DNA of 27,329 nt from Candidatus Falkowbacteria bacterium UBA917 (GTDB lineage Bacteria > Patescibacteriota > Patescibacteriia > Patescibacteriales > Patescibacteriaceae), in NCBI GenBank assembly GCA_002293855.1, contig DBEB01000008.1:1-27329 (forward strand). The letters are read 5' to 3'. The notes beneath the pieces are model-generated. The model was not told where the DNA came from, searched no databases, and saw only the letters and a list, made by a program, of their open reading frames with translations. Below, piece after piece: positions 8,309 through 15,483 of the stretch (position 1 is its first letter; each line of letters opens with the position of its first letter). The translations under genes and the position numbers were made by a program.

Positions 8309-8659
8309 TTAATGATCACAATCACAGCTTTTGTGCTGTGCAATTGGTGGCATTTTCTCAGCCCATGGTTCTTTTATCAAAAGCTCTTCAGGGATAAATT
8401 CACCACTATCCACATCTCGCCCATAAGAACCGTCTTCAATCCTATCAAGAGCCTTATTTATTTTTAATAACAAAGCATTTAAAACAGCTAGTGACGAACC
8501 CTGTAAAATATCTTCTACTGCGTCTTGAGCCAGATCATCAAGCTCAGGATTATCTAGAGCCAAATCAGGCACGGACATCTCTCTAATATCATTCTCCACT
8601 TCTGTTCGCTCCTTGATTAAAGCTGCCTTCATCCTAGCAATAAATTCTGCACTCAACAT
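8309..8659 (-). CDS. DksA/TraR-like protein with degenerate zinc finger
   Basis: 116 aa. The N-terminal two thirds form the helical hairpin of DksA/TraR proteins, with the usual run into LDRIEDGSYG at 71-80. That segment is normally followed by CxxC and a second CxxC. Here the first pair is replaced by RDVDSG and the second is absent. Instead the last eight residues contain H109, C112, C114 and H116, a possible substitute metal site. DksA binds RNA polymerase through the secondary channel and works with ppGpp; many short relatives have unproven function. The gene has its own promoter, is divergent from rnhB, and heads an operon with two membrane proteins. Confidence 0.8.
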   Translation of the reverse strand: MLSAEFIARMKAALIKERTEVENDIREMSVPDLALDNPELDDLAQDAVEDILQGSSLAVLNALLLKINKALDRIEDGSYGRDVDSGEFIPEELLIKEPWAEKMPPIAQHKSCDCDH

Positions 8660-8695
8660 ATAATATCTTTAAAAAATTATTCTTCGCTTAGTCTA

Positions 8696-8724
8696 AGTAT
8701 AGCAAAGAATTGAAGCGCAACCAA
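8696..8724 (-). promoter_or_regulatory. Extended -10 promoter of the DksA-like operon
   Basis: -35 TTGGTT (8719-8724), 17-nt spacer ending TGC, -10 TATACT (8696-8701). A leader of about 30 nt runs to the ATG at 8659. Confidence 0.7.
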
Positions 8725-8738
8725 GCCGAGTAGCACTA

Positions 8739-8767
8739 TTGCTCTTTTACACTGCATTAGCAATAAT
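8739..8767 (+). promoter_or_regulatory. Promoter giving a leaderless rnhB transcript
   Basis: -35 TTGCTC (8739-8744), 17-nt spacer, -10 AATAAT (8762-8767). Only 6 nt separate the -10 from the ATG at 8774, so the predicted transcription start is the A of the start codon. Confidence 0.55.
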
Positions 8768-8773
8768 AATCTC

Positions 8774-9382
8774 ATGAATCTAGATCATGAAAAAAGCTTA
8801 ATCAGCCAAGGTTATCAAGCCATCGCCGGCATCGACGAAGTTGGCCGTGGGCCACTAGCCGGACCAGTGGTTGCTGCTGCGGTTATTTTTGCTCCTGACT
8901 TCACTCTCACACCAGCTTATAACTACCTCACTGATTCCAAAAAACTTAGCGAAGCCAGACGCCTAGCACTTTTCCCACTGATCAAAACCGAGGCTCTAGC
9001 TTGCGAAATCAGCGTTGTCAGCCACCACACCATTGATCGTATCAATATTTTAGAAGCTAGCTTGCTAGCTATGGGCGAGGCTGTTAAAAAATTAAAAGTC
9101 GCACCCGACTATCTATTAGTCGACGGCAAATTTCCTATCAAACAAATCAAATTACCCCAAGCAGCCATAATCAATGGCGACGCTCTTATAGCCTCTATAG
9201 CAGCAGCCAGCATCATCGCCAAAGTTAGTCGTGACTGGCTCATGCAAGGCTACCACGCCGACTATCCACACTATGGTTTTGATCGCCACAAAGGTTACGG
9301 CACCAAACAGCATTTAGCCGCCATCAAAACTCATGGCCCCTGCCCTATTCATCGCCTCAGCTTCGCTCCCTTCAAAAACTAA
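8774..9382 (+). CDS. rnhB: Ribonuclease HII
   Basis: 202 aa, normal length for the family. The active site is complete: D21 and E22 in the GIDEVGRGPLAGPV motif, D117 in LLVDG and D136 in INGDALI, followed by the conserved ASIIAKVSRD and HxGYGT (HKGYGT) segments. RNase HII nicks the RNA strand of RNA-DNA hybrids and 5' of single ribonucleotides embedded in DNA, using divalent metal. The gene stands alone on the plus strand, divergent from the DksA-like operon. Its stop codon overlaps tail-to-tail with the stop of the gene at 9379-10398. No Shine-Dalgarno is present, and the upstream promoter implies leaderless translation. Confidence 0.97.
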   Translation: MNLDHEKSLISQGYQAIAGIDEVGRGPLAGPVVAAAVIFAPDFTLTPAYNYLTDSKKLSEARRLALFPLIKTEALACEISVVSHHTIDRINILEASLLAMGEAVKKLKVAPDYLLVDGKFPIKQIKLPQAAIINGDALIASIAAASIIAKVSRDWLMQGYHADYPHYGFDRHKGYGTKQHLAAIKTHGPCPIHRLSFAPFKN

Positions 9383-10398
9383 TTATTTTTTAATTTATCA
9401 AATTCGAGCTTACGCTCATCGCTCATCGCCTCATACATCGCCGCCCGTTTTGCCTTTAACTCCACTCGCCTCGCCGCATTACTGGTCGTAGATAATTCAC
9501 GATCAAGCTCTATAATCATTTCTGGTTTAATGCTCAGCAAGACACTCATTTGACAACGTATTTGAGCAAGTTCCTTGAGACCCAGACAGGCCCGTGGATC
9601 ACTAAAAATCTTCGCCACCGCTTGTAAGCATTCTTCTCTAGAATAGGACATTAGACCACCCTTAATCTGATCACAGGCTTCTAATTTGCCAACTGTCTTG
9701 GCTATTTGCAAATAACATCTGTCTCTCGCTGGATTAGAGTTCATACCTGTAAACACCGAATCAGCAATTCGCTCACAACCCTCTAGTCGACTAGCTTGCA
9801 CAGCTGACCATTGATAACATTGATTACGAGACTGATCGTCAAACCAAGCACAGCTCCGATCAAGCAAAAAAGTGACTCTCAAACTCACTGCTAGCAGCAC
9901 ACACAGCACCAACCACCAGGCTATGGCTTTATTTATATTTTCTTTATCACCGAGCACCACACACACAAGCCCCAAACCAAGCACCGTGATACTCGCCACC
10001 ATCGCTGGCCAAGCACTATAAGCTATCAAAGCTTTGATCAAATCAGCATAACTCTGCTCAAAATAAATTAATTGAACAGCCAAAACTAACCAAGGCAAAA
10101 AATTTGCTACTATCGTCAAAATCACTAACCACAACACCTTTAACTTATCAAAGATTCTAAGCAAAGCCATCAACAAGTACGCTCCAAACATCGATAGACC
10201 AGCCAAGACCCAGCCCAGATAAAAATTATTTTTGATAAAAAAACTAGTCACCCGAGCATTCTCAATACTCTTAACCATTACATCATCGACTTTGAGATAA
10301 CTCATCAGCCACCACGCCAAACCAAAAACTACCGCCGCTAGCACTGGCAAAAACCAAATCTGATACTTCTTAAGAGTCTGCAAAAACTTCATAATCAT
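9379..10398 (-). CDS. Membrane protein with C-terminal Cys-paired helical repeats
   Basis: 339 aa from the ATG at 10398; a second ATG lies two codons later. The longer TTG-start frame (10428) is rejected because it would run into the promoter. About five membrane helices fill the first 180 residues, which would place the C-terminus outside. In long-frame numbering the following domain has eight cysteines at 193, 204, 218, 238, 252, 267, 281 and 292. Three repeats share a C-x13-C core (CYQWSAV, CYLQIAK and CLQAVAK starts), each followed by a short helix. A charged helical tail ends the protein. I recognise the repeat style from uncharacterised Patescibacteria and archaeal proteins but know no function. 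Paired cysteines outside the membrane suggest disulfides (inference). Confidence 0.75.
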   Translation of the reverse strand: MIMKFLQTLKKYQIWFLPVLAAVVFGLAWWLMSYLKVDDVMVKSIENARVTSFFIKNNFYLGWVLAGLSMFGAYLLMALLRIFDKLKVLWLVILTIVANFLPWLVLAVQLIYFEQSYADLIKALIAYSAWPAMVASITVLGLGLVCVVLGDKENINKAIAWWLVLCVLLAVSLRVTFLLDRSCAWFDDQSRNQCYQWSAVQASRLEGCERIADSVFTGMNSNPARDRCYLQIAKTVGKLEACDQIKGGLMSYSREECLQAVAKIFSDPRACLGLKELAQIRCQMSVLLSIKPEMIIELDRELSTTSNAARRVELKAKRAAMYEAMSDERKLEFDKLKNN

Positions 10399-10403
10399 CA
10401 ATA

Positions 10404-10432
10404 ATTCTAACAAAGCCCCGGCCGACAAACAA
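10404..10432 (-). promoter_or_regulatory. Promoter with -35 inside an inverted repeat (Cys-repeat gene)
   Basis: -35 TTGTTT (10427-10432), 17-nt spacer ending TGT, -10 TAGAAT (10404-10409), then 5 nt to the ATG at 10398. The -35 hexamer is exactly the spacer of the dyad CCGAC/GTCGG (10422-10426 and 10433-10437), a possible operator. Confidence 0.55.
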
Positions 10433-10439
10433 GTCGGTC

Positions 10440-10468
10440 TTCAAGAAAATACTTATTTATGCTAAAAT
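10440..10468 (+). promoter_or_regulatory. Extended -10 promoter of the 168-aa secreted protein gene
   Basis: Weak -35 TTCAAG (10440-10445), 17-nt spacer ending TGC, -10 TAAAAT (10463-10468). The leader of about 22 nt to the ATG at 10497 has no Shine-Dalgarno. Confidence 0.5.
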
Positions 10469-10496
10469 AACCAAGCTTAATCATTAAATCTATTTT

Positions 10497-11003
10497 ATGC
10501 GCTCATTTTTACTAAGCTGCTTAGTAACCACTTTACTCATAGCTCCTAGCGTACAAGCCGCCGAAAGCTCTAGTGTCCCAATGACCAAAAAAGAAAACAC
10601 CAAAGCTCGTATCACCAAAACCGTTAACGCCGAAGCCCAAGCCGCTTACCAAGCCTGTCTAGCTAGCGCCATTGACCTACGCGAAGACGCTCTCATTAAA
10701 ATCTTTCAAACTCGTGAACAAGATCTAGTCAGCGCGCTGACCGCTCGCAAAGACGCTCTCAAGGTCGCTATGGCCATCACCACCGCCAAAGAACGCAATG
10801 CTCAAATCAAAACCATCAGCAAAAACTACGAAACCAAACGCGTTGCTACTTGGAAAACCTTTAACACCAGTCGTGACAACAGACTCAAGGCCTATCGTAG
10901 CGCCAAAGCCGAATGCGCCAAAGCTCTCAAAAACGAAGCTGTCAGCAAAGAGCTCTATGAAACCATCAACACTCTAGACACTACCGTGAAAGCAGCTGAA
11001 TAA
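10497..11003 (+). CDS. Secreted helical protein, unknown function
   Basis: 168 aa. The signal peptide covers residues 1-22 (hydrophobic LLSCLVTTLLIAP, cleavage after VQA). The mature part is rich in Ala, Lys, Glu, Thr and Arg and is predicted to be almost all helix, with two internal cysteines (CLAS near 54 and AECAKA near 140) that could form a disulfide. No catalytic motif is seen. It has its own promoter, faces the Cys-repeat membrane protein divergently, and ends at a strong terminator shared with the convergent FKBP gene. The divergent pair could be co-regulated through the short shared region at 10399-10496. Function unknown. Confidence 0.75.
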   Translation: MRSFLLSCLVTTLLIAPSVQAAESSSVPMTKKENTKARITKTVNAEAQAAYQACLASAIDLREDALIKIFQTREQDLVSALTARKDALKVAMAITTAKERNAQIKTISKNYETKRVATWKTFNTSRDNRLKAYRSAKAECAKALKNEAVSKELYETINTLDTTVKAAE

Positions 11004-11026
11004 ATCCACCCTAGCAAACCAAACAA

Positions 11027-11057
11027 CAAAAAGAAGGTCTTTAAGACCTTCTTTTTG
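11027..11057. terminator. Bidirectional terminator between convergent genes
   Basis: Perfect 13-bp stem (11027-11039 with 11045-11057) and a 5-nt loop, with A-run on the left arm and T-run on the right arm, so it can act for the secreted-protein gene (plus) and the FKBP gene (minus). Confidence 0.9.
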
Positions 11058-11071
11058 TTTTGCTAAATGAC

Positions 11072-11090
11072 AATTGTTAATTGTTAATTG
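11072..11090. repeat. AATTG repeats with a 7-nt period
   Basis: AATTG occurs at 11072, 11079 and 11086, exactly 7 nt apart, running over the last codons and stop of the FKBP gene. The same pattern recurs at 18014-18039, and a related heptamer at 11463-11545. Confidence 0.6.
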
Positions 11091-11403
11091 CAACCAGTTC
11101 AACTTCAAAAACCAAAGTCGCTTTGGCCGGGATCGGACCATAGCCGTTTTCACCATAAGCCAGTTGATAAGGAATAGTTAATTTTCTCTTTTCACCGACT
11201 TTCATACCCACGACACCCTGATCCCAACCTTTGATCACCTGACCAGCTCCCAAATTAAAACCAAAGGCTTGGCCACGATCACGACTAGAATCAAATTTGC
11301 TGCCATCAGTAAAAGTGCCATCATAATGCACGCTAACCAGATCACCAGCCTTAGCCTCTACTCCAGTGCCCTCTTGTAAAATCTCTATTTTTAATTCATC
11401 CAT
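11077..11403 (-). CDS. FKBP-type peptidyl-prolyl cis-trans isomerase
   Basis: 108 aa, one FKBP domain and nothing else. The binding pocket residues of FKBP12-like proteins are visible: Y27 (VHYDGT), F37-D38 (SKFDSS), V56-I57 and W60 (GQVIKGWDQGV), Y83 (LAYGENGYG) and F99 near the end. It catalyses rotation about peptidyl-proline bonds and so assists folding. With no signal peptide it should act in the cytoplasm. The gene is monocistronic, converging on the secreted-protein gene across a bidirectional terminator. No Shine-Dalgarno is evident before the ATG, and the upstream promoter is not clear. Confidence 0.95.
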   Translation of the reverse strand: MDELKIEILQEGTGVEAKAGDLVSVHYDGTFTDGSKFDSSRDRGQAFGFNLGAGQVIKGWDQGVVGMKVGEKRKLTIPYQLAYGENGYGPIPAKATLVFEVELVAINN

Positions 11404-11462
11404 ATTTTTAAAATTAATTTACCACAGCGTATTTGCAGATTTATACTGGACTAAATCGAAGT

Positions 11463-11545
11463 ATTTGTAAAGATTTATATTCACAGTCAATTTGTAATTT
11501 GTAGATTTGTAAAAGATTTGTATTTGTAGGAGCTTTGCATTTGTA
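11463..11545. repeat. ATTTGTA heptamer repeat cluster
   Basis: Seven copies of ATTTGTA in 83 nt (starting near 11463, 11490, 11497, 11505, 11516, 11522 and 11539), some directly adjoining. A variant ATTTGCA occurs at 11431. The cluster lies between the divergent FKBP and greA genes and runs into the greA promoter. Spacing is irregular, so it is not a CRISPR array. Confidence 0.65.
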
Positions 11546-11563
11546 ACGCAAACTCCCTATACT
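11535..11563 (+). promoter_or_regulatory. Promoter giving a leaderless greA transcript
   Basis: -35 TTGCAT (11535-11540), 17-nt spacer, -10 TATACT (11558-11563). Six nt later comes the ATG at 11570, so the expected transcription start is the start codon itself. Confidence 0.65.
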
Positions 11564-11569
11564 AAAATC

Positions 11570-12070
11570 ATGCAAACACCCTACCGCAAACCTGGTAAAT
11601 TTAGCCACATCAAGCCTGATCCAGAAATCACTCAAGCCAAATTTGACGAACTGGCGAGCAAACTTGATCGTCTCAAAAATAAAACCCGCTTCAAGGCTAT
11701 GGAAGAAGTCCGCATTCAGGCCGAAAATGGCGATTTCTCCGAAAACGCCTCTTACCAAATCGCCAAAGGTCGACTCCGCTCTATCAATCAACGGATCCTA
11801 GACCTAGAAAACCAGCTCAAAGTCGCTGTCATTATTAAAACAGTCAAAAATCCTAGCACCGTCGCCATTGGCACCACCATCACCATTAGCCACAACAACA
11901 AAACCAAAACTTATCAGATTCTCGGCTCTTCAGAAACTGATCCTAGTCGTGGAGTTATCTCTTACAAATCGCCACTCGGCCAAGCTCTCATGGGTCATCG
12001 TGTCGGCGACACTGTTGAATTACTAGTTAACAACCAAGTCAAAATATACAAAATCCTAGTAATCGAATAA
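11570..12070 (+). CDS. greA: Transcription elongation factor GreA/GreB family
   Basis: 166 aa. The N-terminal coiled coil (about 20-90) carries the acidic tip GDFSENASY with D55 and E58, which in GreA is placed in the polymerase secondary channel to bring a metal to the active site for transcript cleavage. The C-terminal FKBP-like domain has the expected segments SRGVISYKSPLGQALMG and VGDTVEL. It rescues backtracked RNA polymerase. The first 15 residues are a basic extension beyond the usual start, but the promoter position supports the ATG at 11570. It is monocistronic with its own terminator. The DksA-like protein at 8309-8659 may compete for the same channel (inference). Confidence 0.95.
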   Translation: MQTPYRKPGKFSHIKPDPEITQAKFDELASKLDRLKNKTRFKAMEEVRIQAENGDFSENASYQIAKGRLRSINQRILDLENQLKVAVIIKTVKNPSTVAIGTTITISHNNKTKTYQILGSSETDPSRGVISYKSPLGQALMGHRVGDTVELLVNNQVKIYKILVIE

Positions 12071-12075
12071 ACTAA

Positions 12076-12103
12076 AAAAAGTCCTTCGAGTGAAGGGCTT
12101 TTT
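12076..12103 (+). terminator. Intrinsic terminator of greA
   Basis: 12-bp stem (12076-12087 with 12092-12103, one G-T pair) with a GAGT loop and a T-run in the right arm, directly after the greA stop. Confidence 0.9.
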
Positions 12104-12121
12104 ATATTTATAAACAATCAG

Positions 12122-13573
12122 TTATATCTTATCCAGTTCCAAAAACTCATTCATCTTCACTTCACGCACAAACTCAGCCATGTGACTGATCATAATCATC
12201 GCTCCTTGATATTCATTCAGCGCCTTGGCGATGACTGGAATATGACGGAAGTTGATATGATTAGTTGGCTCATCTAGGATCAGCAATCCAGGCTTCATCA
12301 GCACTAGACGCGCAAAGGCAAGCAACCCCTTTTGACCCTCGGACAATTCACCAACCTTACGACCCATCACTTCACCAGTTAGCAAAAATCCAGCCGCAAT
12401 TGAGCGCATGTCTTGAGCGCCGAAGTCACTCATACGCACGCTATCCAGCGAATCATAGACTGTCTGACTGAAATCCAAATTAGCAAAGTCTTGGCTATAA
12501 TAACCCACTACTACTTCCGGCAAGATCACTGCCCCTTTATTGTCCCCACTTACCAGCGAGCGCAAAAAAGTACTCTTGCCGATACCATTCGGACCAGAGA
12601 TCAAAAGTTTTTGACGCTTACGCAAGATTAATTCTTTGGGTTTGATAACCGCTTCGTGATTAACAATCACCTGCACTTGATTAATGGTCACAATCGCCCC
12701 ACTGATATCCTGAGCCTCGATTTCAAAATCACGAATCGTTTTGTCCTCACGACGCACATCCACCATATTCTCTTCGCTCTCCGCAATATCATCACGCATC
12801 TTTTTGGCGAGCTTCCTCATCTTACCACCCTTGTTAGCAAAGAAGTTTACTTTTTCTTTACGATCCTGAATATTCTTAAGCAGCTGAGCATTTTTCTTTT
12901 CTTCACGCTCCACTCGATTGGCAATTTCTTCAGTTACACTGTAATAGTCACCGACATAGAGTTCAGTTTGTTTGGTAAAGACATCTAGATAAATAACCCC
13001 CTCAGTAAAGCAGTTCAAGAAATCCGCATCGTGAGAGATCACGATCACAGTTTTGTCATACATCACTAGGAACTCAATCAAATGATCAATGCCCGCCTGA
13101 TCAAGATTATTGGTCGGCTCATCTAGAAGGAGAATGTCCGGATTTTCAATTAGCGCAAAGGCTAGGAGCAACCGAGCTTGCTGACCACCAGACAGATCGC
13201 CAACACGACGATCGAGTGGCACTTGTAGGTTAACCGCTTCCATCACCTTGTTAATTCGACCAGTTAGATTATGTGGCACTGGGTCAAAGGCCTTAGCAAA
13301 ATAATTCTCGACACTAAGATCCAGATCCTCCCGCGCCACCATCTGACGAGCCGTACCAACACTGCAGTCTTTATTAATAGAAATCACTCCACTCCTAGGC
13401 TTAAATTCACCACGAATCAAGCCAAACAGTGTGCTTTTACCAGCACCGTTCTGACCCATCAAGGTTACTTTGGCCCCACGGCGCAAACTAAAAGACGCCC
13501 CTTCCAAAACCGGCTTCTTTTCTACATATTCAAAATCTACATTATCAAATCTGATAATTACTTCATCGGCCAT
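12122..13573 (-). CDS. ABC-F family ATPase
   Basis: 483 aa with two ABC domains and no membrane helices. Domain 1: Walker A GQNGAGKS (40-47), signature LSGGQ (127-131), Walker B LLLDEPTNNLD (148-158). Domain 2: Walker A GPNGIGKS (327-334), signature LSEGQ (410-414), Walker B LILDEPTNH (431-439). Between them a charged linker (about 212-285) rich in Lys and Glu is the P-site tRNA interaction motif region. ABC-F proteins bind the ribosomal E site and help translation through stalls; some protect against antibiotics. It is shorter than EttA, and I cannot assign a subfamily. It is a single gene between the greA terminator and the tRNA-Asn region. Confidence 0.92.
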   Translation of the reverse strand: MADEVIIRFDNVDFEYVEKKPVLEGASFSLRRGAKVTLMGQNGAGKSTLFGLIRGEFKPRSGVISINKDCSVGTARQMVAREDLDLSVENYFAKAFDPVPHNLTGRINKVMEAVNLQVPLDRRVGDLSGGQQARLLLAFALIENPDILLLDEPTNNLDQAGIDHLIEFLVMYDKTVIVISHDADFLNCFTEGVIYLDVFTKQTELYVGDYYSVTEEIANRVEREEKKNAQLLKNIQDRKEKVNFFANKGGKMRKLAKKMRDDIAESEENMVDVRREDKTIRDFEIEAQDISGAIVTINQVQVIVNHEAVIKPKELILRKRQKLLISGPNGIGKSTFLRSLVSGDNKGAVILPEVVVGYYSQDFANLDFSQTVYDSLDSVRMSDFGAQDMRSIAAGFLLTGEVMGRKVGELSEGQKGLLAFARLVLMKPGLLILDEPTNHINFRHIPVIAKALNEYQGAMIMISHMAEFVREVKMNEFLELDKI

Positions 13574-13667
13574 ATATATAAAACAAAAATACTACCCCCT
13601 GAGGAAATAGCTACTAAACCATAACACAAAGCTTTAAAAATGGCAAATATACCAAGTCTTGGTTATA

Positions 13668-13704
13668 AAAAAAGTATCAGCACAATAAGTGCTAATGCTT
13701 TTTT
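13668..13704. terminator. Bidirectional terminator left of the tRNA region
   Basis: Hairpin with core AGCAC/GTGCT (13679-13683, 13689-13693), loop AATAA, and an outer stem with one mismatch and a G-T pair that joins an A-run to a T-run. On the minus strand it gives seven T after the stem and would stop transcripts coming from the tRNA-Asn side. Confidence 0.8.
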
Positions 13705-13708
13705 CTTG

Positions 13709-13725
13709 GCTCTGCGAGGGGGATT
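13709..13725 (-). repeat. Partial copy of the tRNA-Asn 3' end
   Basis: Seventeen nt identical to 13824-13840 (acceptor 3' strand, discriminator and half the T arm of tRNA-Asn), 115 nt away in the same orientation. To its right identity stops; a GGGG/CCCC mini-hairpin and the palindrome GCTCCGGAGC follow. No cloverleaf can be built, so it is not a second tRNA. It could be an attachment-site remnant or a decayed tRNA copy. Confidence 0.6.
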
Positions 13726-13786
13726 TACCCCTACGCTTCGCTCCGGAGCATAAACTTCGAATCCTCTCTTCTGACGAAGACTATAC

Positions 13787-13819
13787 TAAATAAGCCTCAC
13801 AAAAAGTGAGGCTTATTTA
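13787..13819. terminator. 14-bp perfect hairpin just 3' of tRNA-Asn
   Basis: Arms 13787-13800 and 13806-13819 pair perfectly with a 5-nt loop (AAAAA on plus, TTTTT on minus), only 5 nt past the tRNA discriminator base. No good T-run follows on the minus strand, so it may mark 3' processing as well as, or instead of, termination. Confidence 0.6.
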
Positions 13820-13824
13820 TTATG

Positions 13825-13896
13825 CTCTGCGAGGGGGATTCGAACCCACGACCCATCGGTTAACAGCCGATTGCTCTACCACTGAGCTATCGCAGA
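13825..13896 (-). tRNA. tRNA-Asn (anticodon GTT)
   Basis: A complete 72-nt cloverleaf: acceptor TCTGCGA/TCGCAGA, D arm GCTC/GAGC, anticodon arm ATCGG/CCGAT with loop CTGTTAA giving anticodon GTT, five-base variable loop, and T loop TTCGAAT. The T stem has one T-C mismatch (GTGGG with CCCCC). The discriminator is G and CCA is not encoded, so it must be added after processing. A near-consensus promoter lies about 22 nt upstream and a 14-bp hairpin follows. Confidence 0.95.
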
Positions 13897-13917
13897 ATGT
13901 CCTTTAAGACAAGTTCC

Positions 13918-13946
13918 ATTCTAGGCAAAAACCCCAAACTTGTCAA
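13918..13946 (-). promoter_or_regulatory. Strong promoter of tRNA-Asn
   Basis: -35 TTGACA (13941-13946), 17-nt spacer, -10 TAGAAT (13918-13923), placing the start of transcription about 14 nt before the mature 5' end. Confidence 0.85.
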
Positions 13947-14018
13947 TCTTAGCCCAAACCAGACTTAAGAGCTAAACCACGACCATCACCATAGCCTAAC
14001 TCCTAGCCTCATTCAAGC

Positions 14019-15482
14019 TTAATAATCCCTAAGTTTTTGAATACTACCGTGCTTTTTGATCCTTTCAATCGCCTTGGCTTCAATCTGTCGGATACGTTCA
14101 CGAGTCACTTCAAACTCCTGACCTACTTCTTCGAGAGTATGAGCTACACCATCGAGCAGTCCAAAACGCATTTCCAAGATCTTTTGCTCACGTGGTGACA
14201 AGACCGAGATGACTTCTCTGACATAATCCTTGAGCAGTTGCAAAGCCGCCACTCTGTCCGGAGTCGCTGTCTTTACATCCTCAATGAAGTCCTCGAGAGT
14301 TGAATCCTCATCATCATCACCGACTGAAGTTTCCAGCGAAATAGTATCCTGACTGATCTTGAGCACATAACGCACCTTTTCAATATCCTCACCCATTTCG
14401 GCGGCAATTTCCTCAGGTAATGGCTCACGACCAAGTAACTGAGCCAAGTTTCTCTGTACCTGACGACACTTGTTGATCGTCTCTACCATGTGCACTGGGA
14501 TACGAATCGTCCTTGACTGGTCAGCAAGCGACCGAGTAATAGCCTGACGAATCCACCAAGTCGCATAAGTCGAAAATTTAAAGCCCTTGCGATATTCAAA
14601 TTTTTCTACTGCACGGAAAAGACCGATATTACCCTCCTGAATCAAGTCGAGTAAGGACAGACCCTTGGAGCCGGCAAATTTCTTGGCAATCGACACCACC
14701 AGACGCAAGTTAGCTTCAATCAGTCTGCGCTCCGCTTTCTTATCACCCTTATCCTTACGCTTAGCCAGTTCCACTTCCTCTTCACTGCTCAGTAGCGGTA
14801 CTTTACCGATTTCTCGCAAATACATCTGAATCGAATCAGCTGACAGTTCACTGATATCAAATTTCAAACGATCTTTATCAGTACCAATAATATCATCAAG
14901 TTGCTTGGCTTTTTTGACATTAGCTATATCATCGAGGAAGCCATCGCCTTCTTCGACGATTGTGACACTGTTTTTTTGCAAACGCTCCAAAAATAATTCG
15001 TATTCAAAGACATAATCTTCAGCTGCCGGAAAAGTATGCAAAATCTCGGTTTCAGTTACAAAGCCTCGAGTCCGAGCCTTGGTCACCAAACTATCCAAAA
15101 GCTCTATGGTCGGCGGTAGAGCTGGTTCCGCTGGACGGAATTTAACTGGCGCTTTCTTGCTTGCGTTGAGCTTAGCCGAAGCGGCTTCTTGCACTGGCTT
15201 AATCGGCTTTTTGATCGCTGGCTTCTTGTCCACTTTTACAACTGACTTTTTGGGGTTTTTAACAGTCTTAAAAGCCTCTACTTTTTGATTTTTTAATTTA
15301 CTCAAACTAAGCCCCTTAGTAACTGGCTTTTTAGATTCTAGAGACTTCTTAGAGTTAGAGCTTTTAGACTTAGGTGCAACTAGCTTTGATTTAGTCTTAA
15401 CCGGCTCTTTCTTAATCATTTTTTTAATTGATTTTTTAATGGTCTTGACCGATTTAGCGAGAGAGATTTTGCTCTTAGGCAT
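14019..15482 (-). CDS. rpoD: Primary RNA polymerase sigma factor (sigma-70/RpoD)
   Basis: 487 aa. Residues 1-115 are a Lys/Ser/Pro-rich, probably disordered extension that is unusually basic. A region 1.1-like segment follows (about 125-178), then region 1.2 (SADSIQMYLREIGKVPLLS near 214-232), region 2 with FSTYATWWIRQAI (303-315), region 3 with HMVETINK (331-338), and region 4 ending with the VTRERIRQIEAKAIERIKK helix-turn-helix. H331 and E334 correspond to the residues of E. coli sigma-70 that contact the TG of extended -10 promoters, which fits the promoters seen here. It starts 1 nt after the dnaG stop, the classic primase-sigma operon order. Confidence 0.97.
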   Translation of the reverse strand: MPKSKISLAKSVKTIKKSIKKMIKKEPVKTKSKLVAPKSKSSNSKKSLESKKPVTKGLSLSKLKNQKVEAFKTVKNPKKSVVKVDKKPAIKKPIKPVQEAASAKLNASKKAPVKFRPAEPALPPTIELLDSLVTKARTRGFVTETEILHTFPAAEDYVFEYELFLERLQKNSVTIVEEGDGFLDDIANVKKAKQLDDIIGTDKDRLKFDISELSADSIQMYLREIGKVPLLSSEEEVELAKRKDKGDKKAERRLIEANLRLVVSIAKKFAGSKGLSLLDLIQEGNIGLFRAVEKFEYRKGFKFSTYATWWIRQAITRSLADQSRTIRIPVHMVETINKCRQVQRNLAQLLGREPLPEEIAAEMGEDIEKVRYVLKISQDTISLETSVGDDDEDSTLEDFIEDVKTATPDRVAALQLLKDYVREVISVLSPREQKILEMRFGLLDGVAHTLEEVGQEFEVTRERIRQIEAKAIERIKKHGSIQKLRDY

Positions 15483-15483
15483 A

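Noticed and set aside
3080..11003. Homology between the two secreted helical proteins (3080-3709 and 10497-11003)
   Set aside because: Both are Ala/Lys/Glu-rich with signal peptides, but I see no aligned motif beyond composition; one has two Cys and the other none.
11463..11545. Possible CRISPR array from repeated ATTTGTA
   Set aside because: The unit is 7 nt, spacing is irregular or zero and there are no spacers of 25-40 nt; no cas genes are near.
12265..13624. Several plus-strand frames opposite the ABC-F gene
   Set aside because: All are antisense to intact Walker and signature motifs and show no independent signals.
13709..13780. Second tRNA gene
   Set aside because: Only the 3' acceptor and part of the T arm match; no anticodon arm, D arm or 5' acceptor can be paired.
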